DNA from: JSC-12 sp033764965
Lineage (GTDB): Bacteria; Cyanobacteriota; Cyanobacteriia; Leptolyngbyales; Leptolyngbyaceae
DNA: 64,000 nt
Assembly (NCBI GenBank): GCA_033764965.1
Contig: JANRIN010000305.1
Location: 1 to 64,000 of the forward strand
Direction: 5' to 3'
The position numbers and the translations under genes were made by a program. Shown piece after piece: positions 45,692 to 54,566 of this stretch (the stretch's first letter is position 1; the number at the start of each line of letters is the position of its first letter). Under the pieces are notes generated by a model, which was given only the letters and a program-made list of their open reading frames with translations, did not search any database and was not told where the DNA came from.

Positions 45692-46963
45692 CTAACTATT
45701 TTGCTGAGTTTCGGAAGGCAGAGATTTCGATTGAGCAGTTGTCAAGTTCTGCACGGTTTCAGCCACATCAATACCTGTGGTTTGCCGCAGTTGTTCCATG
45801 AAGGCAGCCAGCTTGGTGGCGGTAGAACCACCGCTAGCATCGACGACTGTGACTGTTTGCACCGTGACATCCGGAACGGCTGTCGTGAGCGTCTTGAGCA
45901 GGGTTTCTAGTCGTTGCAGCAGATAAATTTCACGAGCATTGGGTCCCGCTGCTTGCCAGGATTCCGCTAATTGCAAAGTGCCTTCGGCTCTGGCTTTGCC
46001 GTCTTCAATCACTTGAGCCGCATTTCCCTGTGCTTTGGCGATCGCCTGTTTGCATTGGGCTTCTGCGGGAGCAATCACATCTGCCTGTAATTGCTGCTCG
46101 ACTTGCTTAATCCGCTCCTGCTGCACAGGCACTTCTGCCTGAATCCGTGCCAGTTCAGAGGCAATTTCAGCCAGCGCTTCTGCAACCATCGCGTCTCGTT
46201 TGGTGAGGGTATCTTTCACCCGCCGATCGGCATCCGCTGTAGCAATTTTGATGTCGCGTTCAAGCCGACTCAGAGCAGTACTTTTTTCGTTTTCTGCTGT
46301 TTGGATGGTAGACTCCGATCTCGCCTTTGCTTCAGCGATCCGGGCATCTCGCAGCATATCTGCCTGCTGTTTGCGTCCGATCGAGTCCAGATAGCGCACA
46401 TCATCGGAAATGTTCTGAATTTGCAATGTATCCAGCACTAAGCCTAGTTTTTCCAGATCTTCCTCCGCTTCATCCAGCAGACTACGGGCAAAGGCGATTT
46501 TGTCTTCGTTCACCTGCTCCGGCGTGAGACTGGCAAGCACACCCCGCAAATTCCCTTCCAGGGTCTCTTTTGCCATTTGCTCAATTTCGTCGCGAGTTTT
46601 GCCCAGCAACCGCTCGATCGCGTTATGGATAGCAGGTTCTTCACCAGCAATTTTGATATTTGCCACGCCCTCTACGGTCAACGGAATGCCACCTTTGGAG
46701 TACGCATTCGAGACTCGCAAATCAATAATCATGTTGCTCAAATCCATTCGCAGTGCGCGTTCCAGCAATGGTATGCGAATGCTGCTGCCCCCTTTAACTA
46801 GACGATATCCAACGGGGCGATCGTCCGCCAATCGCCGAGAGCTTCCGGCAAAAATTAAAACTTCATTCGGCTGACAAATGTAATACAAGTTGCGAATGAC
46901 GAAGGTCGTGGCTCCGGCTCCGGCTCCAAGAATAGCGATGAGGGCGATGAGGGTTTCAAACAT
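45692..46963 (-). CDS. Flotillin-like SPFH protein 1
   Basis: The protein is 423 residues. One N-terminal membrane helix (LIALIAILGAGAGATTFVI) precedes an SPFH/PHB domain (about 30-210; YCQPNEVLIFAGSSRR-type opening, VEGVANIKIAGEEPAIHNA, ETLEGNLRGVLASLTPEQVN). A Glu/Ala-rich coiled coil (about 215-330) follows, and then a tail with QTTGIDVAETVQNL. Flotillins form membrane rings and organise microdomains. The next SPFH gene upstream is a paralogue with the same architecture, and NfeD lies beyond it, as in the YuaF-FloT type of cluster. A G-rich STRR tract precedes it (46962-47007). Confidence 0.88.
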   Translation of the reverse strand: MFETLIALIAILGAGAGATTFVIRNLYYICQPNEVLIFAGSSRRLADDRPVGYRLVKGGSSIRIPLLERALRMDLSNMIIDLRVSNAYSKGGIPLTVEGVANIKIAGEEPAIHNAIERLLGKTRDEIEQMAKETLEGNLRGVLASLTPEQVNEDKIAFARSLLDEAEEDLEKLGLVLDTLQIQNISDDVRYLDSIGRKQQADMLRDARIAEAKARSESTIQTAENEKSTALSRLERDIKIATADADRRVKDTLTKRDAMVAEALAEIASELARIQAEVPVQQERIKQVEQQLQADVIAPAEAQCKQAIAKAQGNAAQVIEDGKARAEGTLQLAESWQAAGPNAREIYLLQRLETLLKTLTTAVPDVTVQTVTVVDASGGSTATKLAAFMEQLRQTTGIDVAETVQNLTTAQSKSLPSETQQNS

Positions 46964-47007
46964 AGGGGATGGGTGATAGGGGAAGGGGGATGGGGAAGAG
47001 GGGGATG
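46962..47007. repeat. G-rich STRR-like tract between flotillin genes
   Basis: Degenerate GGGGATGGGTGATAGGGG and GGGGGATGGGGAAGAGGGG units lie directly upstream of the downstream flotillin's start on the minus strand, where they form a C-rich leader. Confidence 0.65.
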
Positions 47008-47068
47008 GAAGAATGAAGAGTAGGGAGGTAAAAGTTTTATCTCTTATTCCTTACTCCTGATTCCGCTT

Positions 47069-48439
47069 TTATTTCTTGCGATTCAAGGTGGCGGCGACAT
47101 CGATGCCAAGGGTTTGATCCACGCGATCGAGGAACTGACGAACGACCTCAGGATAGACATTGAGCAGACTAGCGAGGGCTTTCCCGTCGCCATTGTCGAT
47201 TACATGAATTTGCTCCAAATGCATCCGGTTAGGAATTTTGGCGGCTTCTTGCAGCACCATTTCAATCTGCTGAATCAGGAAGACTTCAGCCGCATCTACG
47301 CCAGTTTCGCGCCACACTTTGGTTAGCATATCGTTGACCAATGCCGCCGCTTTAGCATTTTCTGCCAGTTCCGCCGCTGCGCCTTTTGCCTGAAAGGTTT
47401 TGGCTTCTTTGTCCGCTTCTGCTGGCAAGACTTGATCCGCTTCTAACCGGAGACGTTCCAATTCGGCGCGCACCGTTTGCAACTCCTGTTCTGCTCTGGC
47501 GCGGGCTTCTTTCTCGGCGGCTTTGGTGCGTTCTTCTTCCGATCGGGCTTGCTGCTCCAGTTCGGCTTTAATTTTGCGAAGTTCGTTTTGCTTTTGTTGA
47601 ATTACCCCTAGCGCCTGAGATTTTGACACTTCTGCCTGCTGCTGACAGTCTGCTTCTACCCGCTCTGCCTGACTCACAGCTTCGGCTTCGGCAATTTCGG
47701 CATCCCGCACAATTTGAGAGATGCGTTTGCGCCCAATCGATCGCAGATAGTCCACATCGTCGGCGACGCTTTGAATTTTGAGGATGTCTAAATGCATTCC
47801 GAGTTTGGACAAATCGCGAGAAACATCCTGGGCAATGCGTTCAGCAAATTCCAACCGACCTTCGTTGATTTGTTCAGGCGTGAGCATGGCAACCACACCC
47901 CGCAAATTCCCCTCCAGCGTTTCTCGCGCCACTCGCGCAATTTCGGAGCGATCGCGTCCCAAAAATCGCTCGATCGCGTTCCCCACAATGGTTGGATCGC
48001 TGGAAATTTTCACGTTGGCGATCGCTTGAATGTGCAGCGGAATCCCACCCTTGGAGTAGGCATTTTTCACTTCCACCGGAACCGGCATCGTCGTCAGATC
48101 CATCCGCTTCACGGTTTCCAAAATGGGAATGACGATCGTCCGTCCCCCAAAAATTACCCGATAGCCAACCGTCTGCCCATCCTGCATCCGATGCTTTCGC
48201 CCGGACAGCACCAGGATTTCATTGGGATTGCAGATCTGCATGAAGCTTTTGACAAACCAGATGAAGAGGATGGCACCGAGAATCGACAGCCCAATGACTG
48301 GAATGGGTGAGAACGCAGAACCAGAATTTTCCGGCGATGCTGGTGTGGAGCCATCGGCTTGAGCAACTTCTACAATCACTTCATCCAGATTCTGATAAGA
48401 ATTAAATTCTAGTTTTGATTCAATCATGGGCTGATACAT
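47069..48439 (-). CDS. Flotillin-like SPFH protein 2
   Basis: This is a 456-residue paralogue of the neighbour. About 45 polar residues (with EVAQADGSTPASPENSG) come before a single membrane helix (PVIGLSILGAILFIWFVKSF). The SPFH domain (QICNPNEILVLSGRKHRM, VPVEVKNAYSKGGIPLHIQA, ETLEGNLRGVVAMLTPEQIN) is followed by a long coiled coil rich in Glu, Ala and Gln and the end motif RVDQTLGIDVAATLNRK. NAYSKGGIPL is shared exactly with the neighbour. The two probably form hetero-oligomeric membrane assemblies; this is inference from adjacency and similarity. Confidence 0.88.
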   Translation of the reverse strand: MYQPMIESKLEFNSYQNLDEVIVEVAQADGSTPASPENSGSAFSPIPVIGLSILGAILFIWFVKSFMQICNPNEILVLSGRKHRMQDGQTVGYRVIFGGRTIVIPILETVKRMDLTTMPVPVEVKNAYSKGGIPLHIQAIANVKISSDPTIVGNAIERFLGRDRSEIARVARETLEGNLRGVVAMLTPEQINEGRLEFAERIAQDVSRDLSKLGMHLDILKIQSVADDVDYLRSIGRKRISQIVRDAEIAEAEAVSQAERVEADCQQQAEVSKSQALGVIQQKQNELRKIKAELEQQARSEEERTKAAEKEARARAEQELQTVRAELERLRLEADQVLPAEADKEAKTFQAKGAAAELAENAKAAALVNDMLTKVWRETGVDAAEVFLIQQIEMVLQEAAKIPNRMHLEQIHVIDNGDGKALASLLNVYPEVVRQFLDRVDQTLGIDVAATLNRKK

Positions 48440-48559
48440 ATTTACGCTTTAATCTCTTCTAAATCAATGGCTAATTCACTGTTAAACTCACCTTTTTGTA
48501 CGGACGTTTCGCGCCCCCCTTCTTCCCAACTCCTGATCTAACCCCCAATCCCCAACCCC

Positions 48560-49168
48560 CTACTGTTCCCGATCTGCCACCACCCAGAGCCGATTCTGTT
48601 CTGTCCCGACCACCAACACTCGATCGCCCGCTTGCAAAAACTTGGCATCATCGGTATTCGCGATCAGATCAATCATGCTGCCTTTAACCAATAGGCGCAC
48701 TTTGCCGCGAGTTGTTTGATCAAAGGGAACTTCCACAATTCCGGTTAAACCCACCAGGTCGCTAGAACGGATGAGGCTGTCAACCTGTCTGCGGCGCAGT
48801 AGGCGTAAACTGCCAGCCACCAGGCTGCCGCACAGCACCCCCATCCCAACAGCTACGATCGCGATCAAGGTGGGTGACAATCCCCCTGCGATCTGAGACA
48901 GCACCAAGCCCGTCAAACCGAAGAAGCAAAGGGCAAATGTCCAGAATTTGAGGGTTTTGATGATGCTGAAAAAGCTGTACCACGGAGCACGTTGAGGCAA
49001 GAAGGGAGATGTAGGCGATCGCTCCTTAGCTTCAGCCCATTCCACATCTTCGCCTACATGAAGATCCACATCATGATCCGCAAAATCAGCTCCGTCTACT
49101 CCGCCAAGCATTGCCAGCAGGACAAACACCCCGCCAACCGCAAAACACAGCCAATACACAGTCTCCAT
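48560..49168 (-). CDS. NfeD-like membrane protein
   Basis: This is a 202-residue protein: an N-terminal helix (YWLCFAVGGVFVLLAMLGG), an acidic loop rich in Asp/Glu/His (GADFADHDVDLHVGEDVEWA), two more helices (about 75-130), then a C-terminal OB-fold (GLTGIVEVPFDQTTRGKVRL, QAGDRVLVVGTEQNRLWVV). NfeD proteins accompany SPFH/flotillin proteins and help organise them; the two flotillin genes lie directly downstream on the same strand. It has no ClpP-like protease domain, so it is the short NfeD form. An STRR-like C-run tract overlaps its 3' end. Confidence 0.85.
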   Translation of the reverse strand: METVYWLCFAVGGVFVLLAMLGGVDGADFADHDVDLHVGEDVEWAEAKERSPTSPFLPQRAPWYSFFSIIKTLKFWTFALCFFGLTGLVLSQIAGGLSPTLIAIVAVGMGVLCGSLVAGSLRLLRRRQVDSLIRSSDLVGLTGIVEVPFDQTTRGKVRLLVKGSMIDLIANTDDAKFLQAGDRVLVVGTEQNRLWVVADREQ

Positions 49169-49315
49169 GACAACGATGACACAGCAAAAATCATCCCTAT
49201 CCTGGCATTGATTTCAAAGAGGCGCTCGAATTTGGAACGTTTGTTAACTTGAACCCATCACTTGAGCCATAGTAGATAGAGATATGAAGCAAGCGACGTG
49301 AGCGGAACGGAATCC

Positions 49316-50557
49316 ATGCAAGAGTTTGATGTGGTCGTGGTGGGGGGTGGTCCAGCCGGAGGGCAATGTGCGCGATCGCTGGCAAAAGCTGGACGCAAAG
49401 TGTTGCTGGTGGAGCGGCATCAAAACTTTGAGGTCAACAGTTTCTCCAGTGCCGGAACCCCGATCGCCACCCTCAGCACCTACGAATTGCCCGAAAGCGT
49501 GGTGGGTAGCTATTGGCATCAATTCGTGGTTGTGACCTCTAATAAGACTGGACATTGGCAAGCCGAAAAGCCCTTAGGTGCGGTGCTGGACTTTGGCAAA
49601 CTGCGGCAGTTTTTGGCAGACGAGGTGCGGCAACAGGGTGGGGCAGTCTGGATGGGATGCCGCTATGTTTCCCATCAGCAACAGGATGGACAAACCCAGG
49701 TCAAGCTGATGCAAGACAAGACCGCGATCGTGGTTAATGCCAAAGTATTAGTCGATGCGACAGGACCGTTTCGGGCGGTGATTCAAGCTGAAAGTGCCAC
49801 GAAACAAGAATATCTCGTCGGCACTGGAATTGAGTATTTGATTGAAGTCGATCAGGTCACTTACCAGCGCTGTGCCAATGCGCTCACATTCTTTCTGGGC
49901 TATCGCTGGATGCCCAAGGGTTATTCCTGGATTTTTCCAATGGAACCCAATCGGCTCAAGGTGGGGGCAGCTTTAATCAAAGCGGATCATCAATTTGTTC
50001 ACAAAATGGAACCCCTGAAGCACTACATTCATTTGATTCTGGATGATTATCTCCACACCACAAACTACAACCTGATAGAAGTGCATGGAGCAACTCTGAA
50101 ATACAGTTCTGGCTTGCAAGATGTCTACTACGAGGGCAACACGATCGCGATCGGGGATGCAGTGTCTACCGTGAATGCTCTGGGTGGCGAAGGAGTTCGA
50201 CATGGAATGCAAGGGGCAGACATCGCCAGTCGCTACATTCAGCAATACCTGGATGGCAAAATCAGCACGTTTCAGCCCTACCAAACTGAAATGCACCAAG
50301 TTTTTCTGAAAACCTGGAATCTATCAGAGCAATTGTGTCGCAAACGATATTTACAAGACCGGGATGAAATCCTGGATAAGATGGTGACTTATTTGCAACC
50401 CTTGAGCCTGGAAGATATCGTCGATATTTTGTTCTACTACCGCTTCGATCGCATCTCCAAAGGTTTGCCCCAATACCTGCTAAGAAAGCTAGATTCTTTC
50501 TGGACTCGCTTACTCGCTCGTTTTAAGTTTCTTAGGAATTCAAAGAAACGTCACTGA
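49316..50557 (+). CDS. FAD-dependent oxidoreductase, geranylgeranyl-reductase-like
   Basis: The protein is about 413 residues. A Rossmann FAD site is seen at the N-terminus (FDVVVVGGGPAGGQCARSLA, with the acidic end VLLVERH), DATGPFRAVI in the middle and IAIGDAVSTVNALGGEGVRHG near residue 275. This is the GD-motif plus GG pattern of geranylgeranyl reductases and related flavin monooxygenases. The substrate is not readable: isoprenoid or carotenoid reduction is plausible. ATG at 49316 (MQEFDVVV) is preferred over the in-frame GTG at 49298. It is divergent from NfeD. Confidence 0.82.
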   Translation: MQEFDVVVVGGGPAGGQCARSLAKAGRKVLLVERHQNFEVNSFSSAGTPIATLSTYELPESVVGSYWHQFVVVTSNKTGHWQAEKPLGAVLDFGKLRQFLADEVRQQGGAVWMGCRYVSHQQQDGQTQVKLMQDKTAIVVNAKVLVDATGPFRAVIQAESATKQEYLVGTGIEYLIEVDQVTYQRCANALTFFLGYRWMPKGYSWIFPMEPNRLKVGAALIKADHQFVHKMEPLKHYIHLILDDYLHTTNYNLIEVHGATLKYSSGLQDVYYEGNTIAIGDAVSTVNALGGEGVRHGMQGADIASRYIQQYLDGKISTFQPYQTEMHQVFLKTWNLSEQLCRKRYLQDRDEILDKMVTYLQPLSLEDIVDILFYYRFDRISKGLPQYLLRKLDSFWTRLLARFKFLRNSKKRH

Positions 50558-50880
50558 GACGATCGCGTATCTGCCAGTCATCGTAGTTGAATCAGCCATT
50601 CCACGAAGCACGTTTCTGGTTAACTGAAATCTTGCACCTGTTGCAGAAAGAGCCTTGAAATCCAGATTCCGCACTCCCAACTGGCACATTAAATATTAAC
50701 GACGGAACAATCATGCTTGCAGCGATCGTAAGCCGCTCAATTTGCAACTAGAAAAGCTTATTGAGAACAGTAAGGATTAGTTCAAATGAGCTAAATATTT
50801 TGAAACAGATGAGTCCGATTTCTAACTGCTGTATCTACTCCATTCAAAAGTGCCCTCCGCATTAAGCTTCTTAGCTTTGA
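50558..50880. other. Intergenic region between convergent genes
   Basis: It lies between the 3' ends of the FAD oxidoreductase and cryptochrome genes. The sequence is mixed with isolated HIP1-like cores. No gene, hairpin or repeat could be supported. Confidence 0.4.
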
Positions 50881-52368
50881 TTATCTGCGTTTTCTTTGAG
50901 GTGTTTTATTCAGTGCAGCATTGTAGATTTTTTCGTTTGCTTCAGCAGATTTGAATAGGTCTACAATTGGGTTGGGATAGAAAACCCCCAGTCTTGCGCC
51001 AAAACGGTCTTGCTCGACAGGAAGCAGCTTCCAGGGTTCGTGAACTTTTTGAGCAGGCACGTTTGCTAGTTCTGGGAGCCAGTGTTTGACATAAGCACCA
51101 TCTGGGTCATAATCTTTCGCTTGCTTAATGATGTTGAAGAAGCGAAAACCACGGGCATCATTCCCTACGCCAGCCGTGTAATTCCAGTTACCCCAATTGC
51201 TGCACACGTCGTAGTCAATCAATAAAGACTCAAACCATTCCGCACCCATCTGCCAGTTAATTCCCAGATTTTTCGTTAGAAAGCTGGCAACATTTTGCCG
51301 TCCCCGATTGGACATAAACCCGGTGGCAGCGAGTTCTCGCATATTGGCATCGACTAAGGGAAACCCCGTTTTGCCTTCGCGCCAGAGGTTGAAGCGCTGC
51401 CAATCTTCCTTCCAGGGAATCGCAACTCCTTGCAGCCCAGACAAGCGAAAAATGCGATCGCCATGCTTGGCACCAATGAAGCGGAAATAATCCCGCCACA
51501 GCAACTCGAAAATCAGCCAGTAGGTTGACTCGTTTTTGATACGCTGCTGTTCGTAGTCCTGCACCTGTTCATAAATCAAGCGGGGAGAGAGGCAGCCCAG
51601 CGCTAACCAGGGCGAAAACTTAGAGGAGTAATCTGCCCCCACCATGCCATTGCGCGTTTCTTTGTAAACCTTCAGTAGATCGCGCTGCCAGATGTATTCA
51701 GCCAAGCGATCGCGTCCGGCCGTTTCCCCACCTGCAAACTTCAGCACGGCACGAGGATCAAACATGGGCGCGTCTAAACCGAGATCAGCAAGTTGCGGCA
51801 TCTCGCCGCGATCGCACTCTGGCAGGGGAGGAAGCTTAGACGGTGTGGCAAAAGTTGGGTTCACCGTAGCGGATTTTTCTACCTGTTTACGGAAAGTGGT
51901 GAATAGTTCAGGAATGTTCCGCAAATCAAAGGGCAGGTCGTCGGGATGGTACAGCGTATGCCCCCAAAACGCCTGGAGTTCTACCCCCATTGATTTCAAT
52001 GCTCGCTCTAACGCATCCTCTACCCGAATTTCTTCAGACGTAACTTCCTCATGGTAGTAAACAGCGGTTACGCCGAGTTGCTGGGCGAGTTGGGGAATGA
52101 TTTGTTCAGGATGACCCGATCGCACCAGTAAATCACTGCCAACCTGCTGGAGCGATCGGCGTAAATCTGCCACACTTTCTAGCAAAAACTGTGCCCGAAA
52201 TGCCCCTGTTTTGGGAAACCCGAAAGTGGTCTGCCCAAATTGGCGTGGGTCAAAGCAGTATACCGGAACGATATGAACCGCCTGGGTATGAATGGCTTGA
52301 TGTAAGGGTTCGTGGTCGTGCAACCGTAGATCGTTGCGATACCAGATGAGAATAGTGGGTCGGAGCAT
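50881..52368 (-). CDS. cry: DASH-type cryptochrome
   Basis: This is a blue-light FAD/MTHF flavoprotein of the photolyase family; DASH members repair CPDs in single-stranded DNA and may signal. The protein is 495 residues. IWYRNDLRLHDHEPLHQAI opens the antenna domain. The FAD domain has TRNGMVGADYSSKFSPWLALG, FELLWRDYFRFIGAKHGDR, NRGRQNVASFLTKNLGINW and the DASH-typical SNWGNWNYTAGVGNDARGFR end region. The tail is basic (NKTPQRKRR). The ATG at 52368 has a weak Shine-Dalgarno; a hairpin with a perfect SD/anti-SD pair lies 21-42 bases upstream. Confidence 0.94.
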   Translation of the reverse strand: MLRPTILIWYRNDLRLHDHEPLHQAIHTQAVHIVPVYCFDPRQFGQTTFGFPKTGAFRAQFLLESVADLRRSLQQVGSDLLVRSGHPEQIIPQLAQQLGVTAVYYHEEVTSEEIRVEDALERALKSMGVELQAFWGHTLYHPDDLPFDLRNIPELFTTFRKQVEKSATVNPTFATPSKLPPLPECDRGEMPQLADLGLDAPMFDPRAVLKFAGGETAGRDRLAEYIWQRDLLKVYKETRNGMVGADYSSKFSPWLALGCLSPRLIYEQVQDYEQQRIKNESTYWLIFELLWRDYFRFIGAKHGDRIFRLSGLQGVAIPWKEDWQRFNLWREGKTGFPLVDANMRELAATGFMSNRGRQNVASFLTKNLGINWQMGAEWFESLLIDYDVCSNWGNWNYTAGVGNDARGFRFFNIIKQAKDYDPDGAYVKHWLPELANVPAQKVHEPWKLLPVEQDRFGARLGVFYPNPIVDLFKSAEANEKIYNAALNKTPQRKRR

Positions 52369-52389
52369 AGAGAAAAATGACCATAAAGA

Positions 52390-52410
52390 AGGAGGTGAGA
52401 TTCACCTCCT
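52390..52410 (-). promoter_or_regulatory. SD/anti-SD hairpin in the cry leader
   Basis: Read on the minus strand, AGGAGGTGA, a three-base loop and TCACCTCCT form a perfect 9-bp stem. The second arm with its following T equals the 16S rRNA 3'-end anti-Shine-Dalgarno core. The element ends 21 bases before the cry start, so it could tune ribosome loading, or be a fortuitous palindrome. Confidence 0.5.
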
Positions 52411-52592
52411 GAAACTGAGAGTTTCACTTCCTACTATTACACTTCTTAATAATTTCGCCCTCAAGAAAAATGGATGATTTCTATGAAGTGGAGGGTTTGC
52501 GGTCTGGCGGATGCGCTTCACTGGCAAAGGGCGAAACCCCTCTTGCCGGATGGTGATGAAGCGCAAAGAATAAGGAGGTAATCCCTGGCAAT

Positions 52593-52625
52593 AAAAAACC
52601 GACGGCTTCGAAAGAAACCAATCGG
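52593..52625 (-). terminator. Terminator-like hairpin after trpD
   Basis: On the minus strand, CCGATTGG, a loop of about 12 bases, CCGTCGG and then TTTTTT form an interrupted stem followed by a T-run. It is 133 bases past the trpD stop and would separate trpD from cry. Confidence 0.55.
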
Positions 52626-52757
52626 CTAGTCGTGTGTTCCCTGTTGATGACTTGGCTTTCGCTAAGTCTCCTATAGTATCTACTCCCCAAGGACGAGTGG
52701 TAGCGATTTCGATCAATGATGAGTTGTTATTTTGCTCACACGAACGAGTGATTCAGA

Positions 52758-53846
52758 TCACTGAAGGAACCGCACCAACTGTTCCAGCTTCTCCCAGGCT
52801 GCACCACTGCTCAGGACTGCCTTGGCGCGGGAAATGCCTTCTAGATAAGGGCTTGAGGCATCTGACAACACATTTCCGACTTGAAAGGCTAAAGCGGCGT
52901 TAAGGGCAACGACATCTTGCTGGGCAGTGGTGCCTTTTCCTTGCAACAGTGCTTTGAGAATCGCGGCGTTGTGTTGTACATCCCCTCCTGCCAGCGAACC
53001 TAAACTTGCCTGCTCCAATCCCAACTCGGCTGGATTCAACTCCGTTGTTTGCACTGCGCCATGCTCTAAAATTGCCAGATCGGTGATGTCTGCGAGACAC
53101 GCCTCATCCACGCATTCGCGGCTGTGCAGCACGATCGCCCGTTGAGTTCCCAGTTGTTGCAGCGCCTGGGCGATCGGCTCTAGCAGAACTGGATCATAAA
53201 CGCCAATTATCTGTCCGGTTGGACGCATGGGATTCACGAGCGGTCCTAACAAATTGAATACCGTCCGAATGCCTAAAGCTCGCCGCATCGGAGCCACTGC
53301 TTTCATTGCTGGATGCCAACCCGGAGCAAACAAAAAGGTAATGCCCACTTCTGACACCGCCGCCTGAATTTTTTCAGGAGGTGCGCCCAAATTCACCCCT
53401 AACGCTTCTAACACATCAGCAGAGCCAACCCGACTGGATGCGGAACGGTTGCCATGCTTTGCCACAGCCACTCCTGCCGCCGCTGCCACAAACGCAACTG
53501 CCGTAGAAATATTGAAGGTTCCGGCTCCATCACCACCCGTGCCACAGGTATCAATCAGGGGGTTAGGGATTGGGGGCTGGGGACTGGGGAGGGAGGCAGA
53601 TTGAGATTGGAGCACTCGCGCCATACCTGCCAACTCAGCGGCAGACACGCCTTTGGATTGAAGCGCAACCAGAATGGCTCCAGAAAGGATGGGCGGAACT
53701 TGCTCAGTCAGCCACCCTTGCATGAGTTGCGAGGCTTGGTCGGGAGAGAGGGACTGGCGATCGAGGAGTTGCTGTAACAACTGAGACCATACGGCTGGAT
53801 CATTCGTTGTTGCGGGTTGAGGAGTGGGAGTTGTTGTGCCTTGCAC
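52758..53846 (-). CDS. trpD: Anthranilate phosphoribosyltransferase
   Basis: This is the second step of tryptophan synthesis: anthranilate plus PRPP gives phosphoribosylanthranilate. The 362 residues include DTCGTGGDGAGTFNIST (PRPP loop), AKHGNRSASSRVGSADVLEA and MRRALGIRTVFNLLGPLVNP. The start is GTG at 53846, with a Thr/Pro/Gln-rich beginning (QGTTTPTPQPATT). Directly before the PRPP loop, residues of about 84-97 (SLPSPQPPIPNP) are encoded by an STRR-like tract, making the linker there longer than usual. No other trp gene is in the window, in keeping with scattered trp genes in cyanobacteria. Confidence 0.95.
   Translation of the reverse strand: MQGTTTPTPQPATTNDPAVWSQLLQQLLDRQSLSPDQASQLMQGWLTEQVPPILSGAILVALQSKGVSAAELAGMARVLQSQSASLPSPQPPIPNPLIDTCGTGGDGAGTFNISTAVAFVAAAAGVAVAKHGNRSASSRVGSADVLEALGVNLGAPPEKIQAAVSEVGITFLFAPGWHPAMKAVAPMRRALGIRTVFNLLGPLVNPMRPTGQIIGVYDPVLLEPIAQALQQLGTQRAIVLHSRECVDEACLADITDLAILEHGAVQTTELNPAELGLEQASLGSLAGGDVQHNAAILKALLQGKGTTAQQDVVALNAALAFQVGNVLSDASSPYLEGISRAKAVLSSGAAWEKLEQLVRFLQ
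53556..53594. repeat. STRR-like tract inside trpD
   Basis: On the plus strand GGGGGTTAGGGATTGGGGGC, TGGGGACTGGGGAGG follow each other; the tract is in frame and encodes a Pro-rich linker immediately before the catalytic GTGGDG loop. Confidence 0.7.
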
Positions 53847-53966
53847 GACGGTTTTCTCTGGAATAAAGACTTAGAAAGCATCCTACCAGAGAGTGCAACG
53901 CGAATTTTTGCCAAACTTCGGAGGGCGCAAAGCCTTCGAAGTTCAGCCATTTTGTCGCTGTTGCAA

Positions 53967-54566
53967 CTACGGACAGATGCCAATGTTGCTTTGCCCACCT
54001 AATCCATTCGAGACCCAGCCTCTAGCCGGAGCCTCGATTTCCACCCAGGTGCGTCCCGCTGAGTCTCGGCTCGTCGTGGCTGGAGCAGTGGTTAGGGTCA
54101 TCCGTCCATACAAGCCAATGCCTCCCACAGACGCGGATGTGGCACTGGCGCTTTGCCGAATCACCAAGCCATCCGGCGGATTAATCACGCGACGACACCG
54201 ACTGGGGGGAGGGGGGGGAGTCGTAGAACAGACCGATAAGTTAGTCGGATTAAACCCGTTGGAGACCCAGCCGGGAGAGGGTTGAGAAATTTGCACCCAG
54301 GTACGCCCAGCCCCATCTTTGCTGGTGGTGGCTGGATTCGTCGTGATCAGCACTCTTTCCCGCAGCCCCACACCGTCAATTTGAGCCGCACTGGTAGAAG
54401 GACTGCGACGAATGGCTAATCCTTCGGGGGGACGTGCCACCTGACGACACAACGGATCGGTTGGACTAATCGGTTGTGCCAGAGCGGACAGAGGCAGGCT
54501 AGTTGCAGCGATCGCCCCGCCAGCAGCAAAAATAACGGTTTTACCAGTTCGCTTTATTTTCATCAT
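53967..54566 (-). CDS. Secreted twin SH3-like domain protein
   Basis: The protein is about 200 residues from the ATG at 54566. It is preceded by GAGGAG with a nine-base gap; the frame is open to 54662 but lacks a ribosome site there. A signal peptide (MMKIKRTGKTVIFAAGGAIAA...LSALAQ) is followed by two tandem bacterial SH3 repeats of about 80 residues, separated by a Pro-run. Each begins with CR-x-V-x-x-P-(P/D)-(E/G)-GL, carries IRRSPSTSA or IRQSASATS, then AGRTWVQI or AGRTWVEI and GWVSNG. Such domains bind peptidoglycan or peptides in the periplasm. The second repeat ends the protein in a Cys. It is transcribed towards trpD and may be a separate unit. Confidence 0.8.
   Translation of the reverse strand: MMKIKRTGKTVIFAAGGAIAATSLPLSALAQPISPTDPLCRQVARPPEGLAIRRSPSTSAAQIDGVGLRERVLITTNPATTSKDGAGRTWVQISQPSPGWVSNGFNPTNLSVCSTTPPPPPSRCRRVINPPDGLVIRQSASATSASVGGIGLYGRMTLTTAPATTSRDSAGRTWVEIEAPARGWVSNGLGGQSNIGICP

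Larger units (their letters stand above)
52369..52757. other. Structured region between trpD and cry
   Basis: On the minus strand, in order from trpD: about 130 bases of featureless sequence, a terminator-like hairpin (52593-52625), an imperfect long inverted repeat (about 52513-52564, GCGCTTCA with TGAAGCGC and GGCAA with TTGCC) and the SD/anti-SD hairpin (52390-52410). No open frame is convincing. It is likely the trpD terminator followed by the cryptochrome leader. Confidence 0.55.

Noticed and set aside
53708..53998. Minus-strand 96-residue open frame between trpD and the SH3 gene
   Set aside because: Mostly overlaps trpD in another frame and lacks a credible start.
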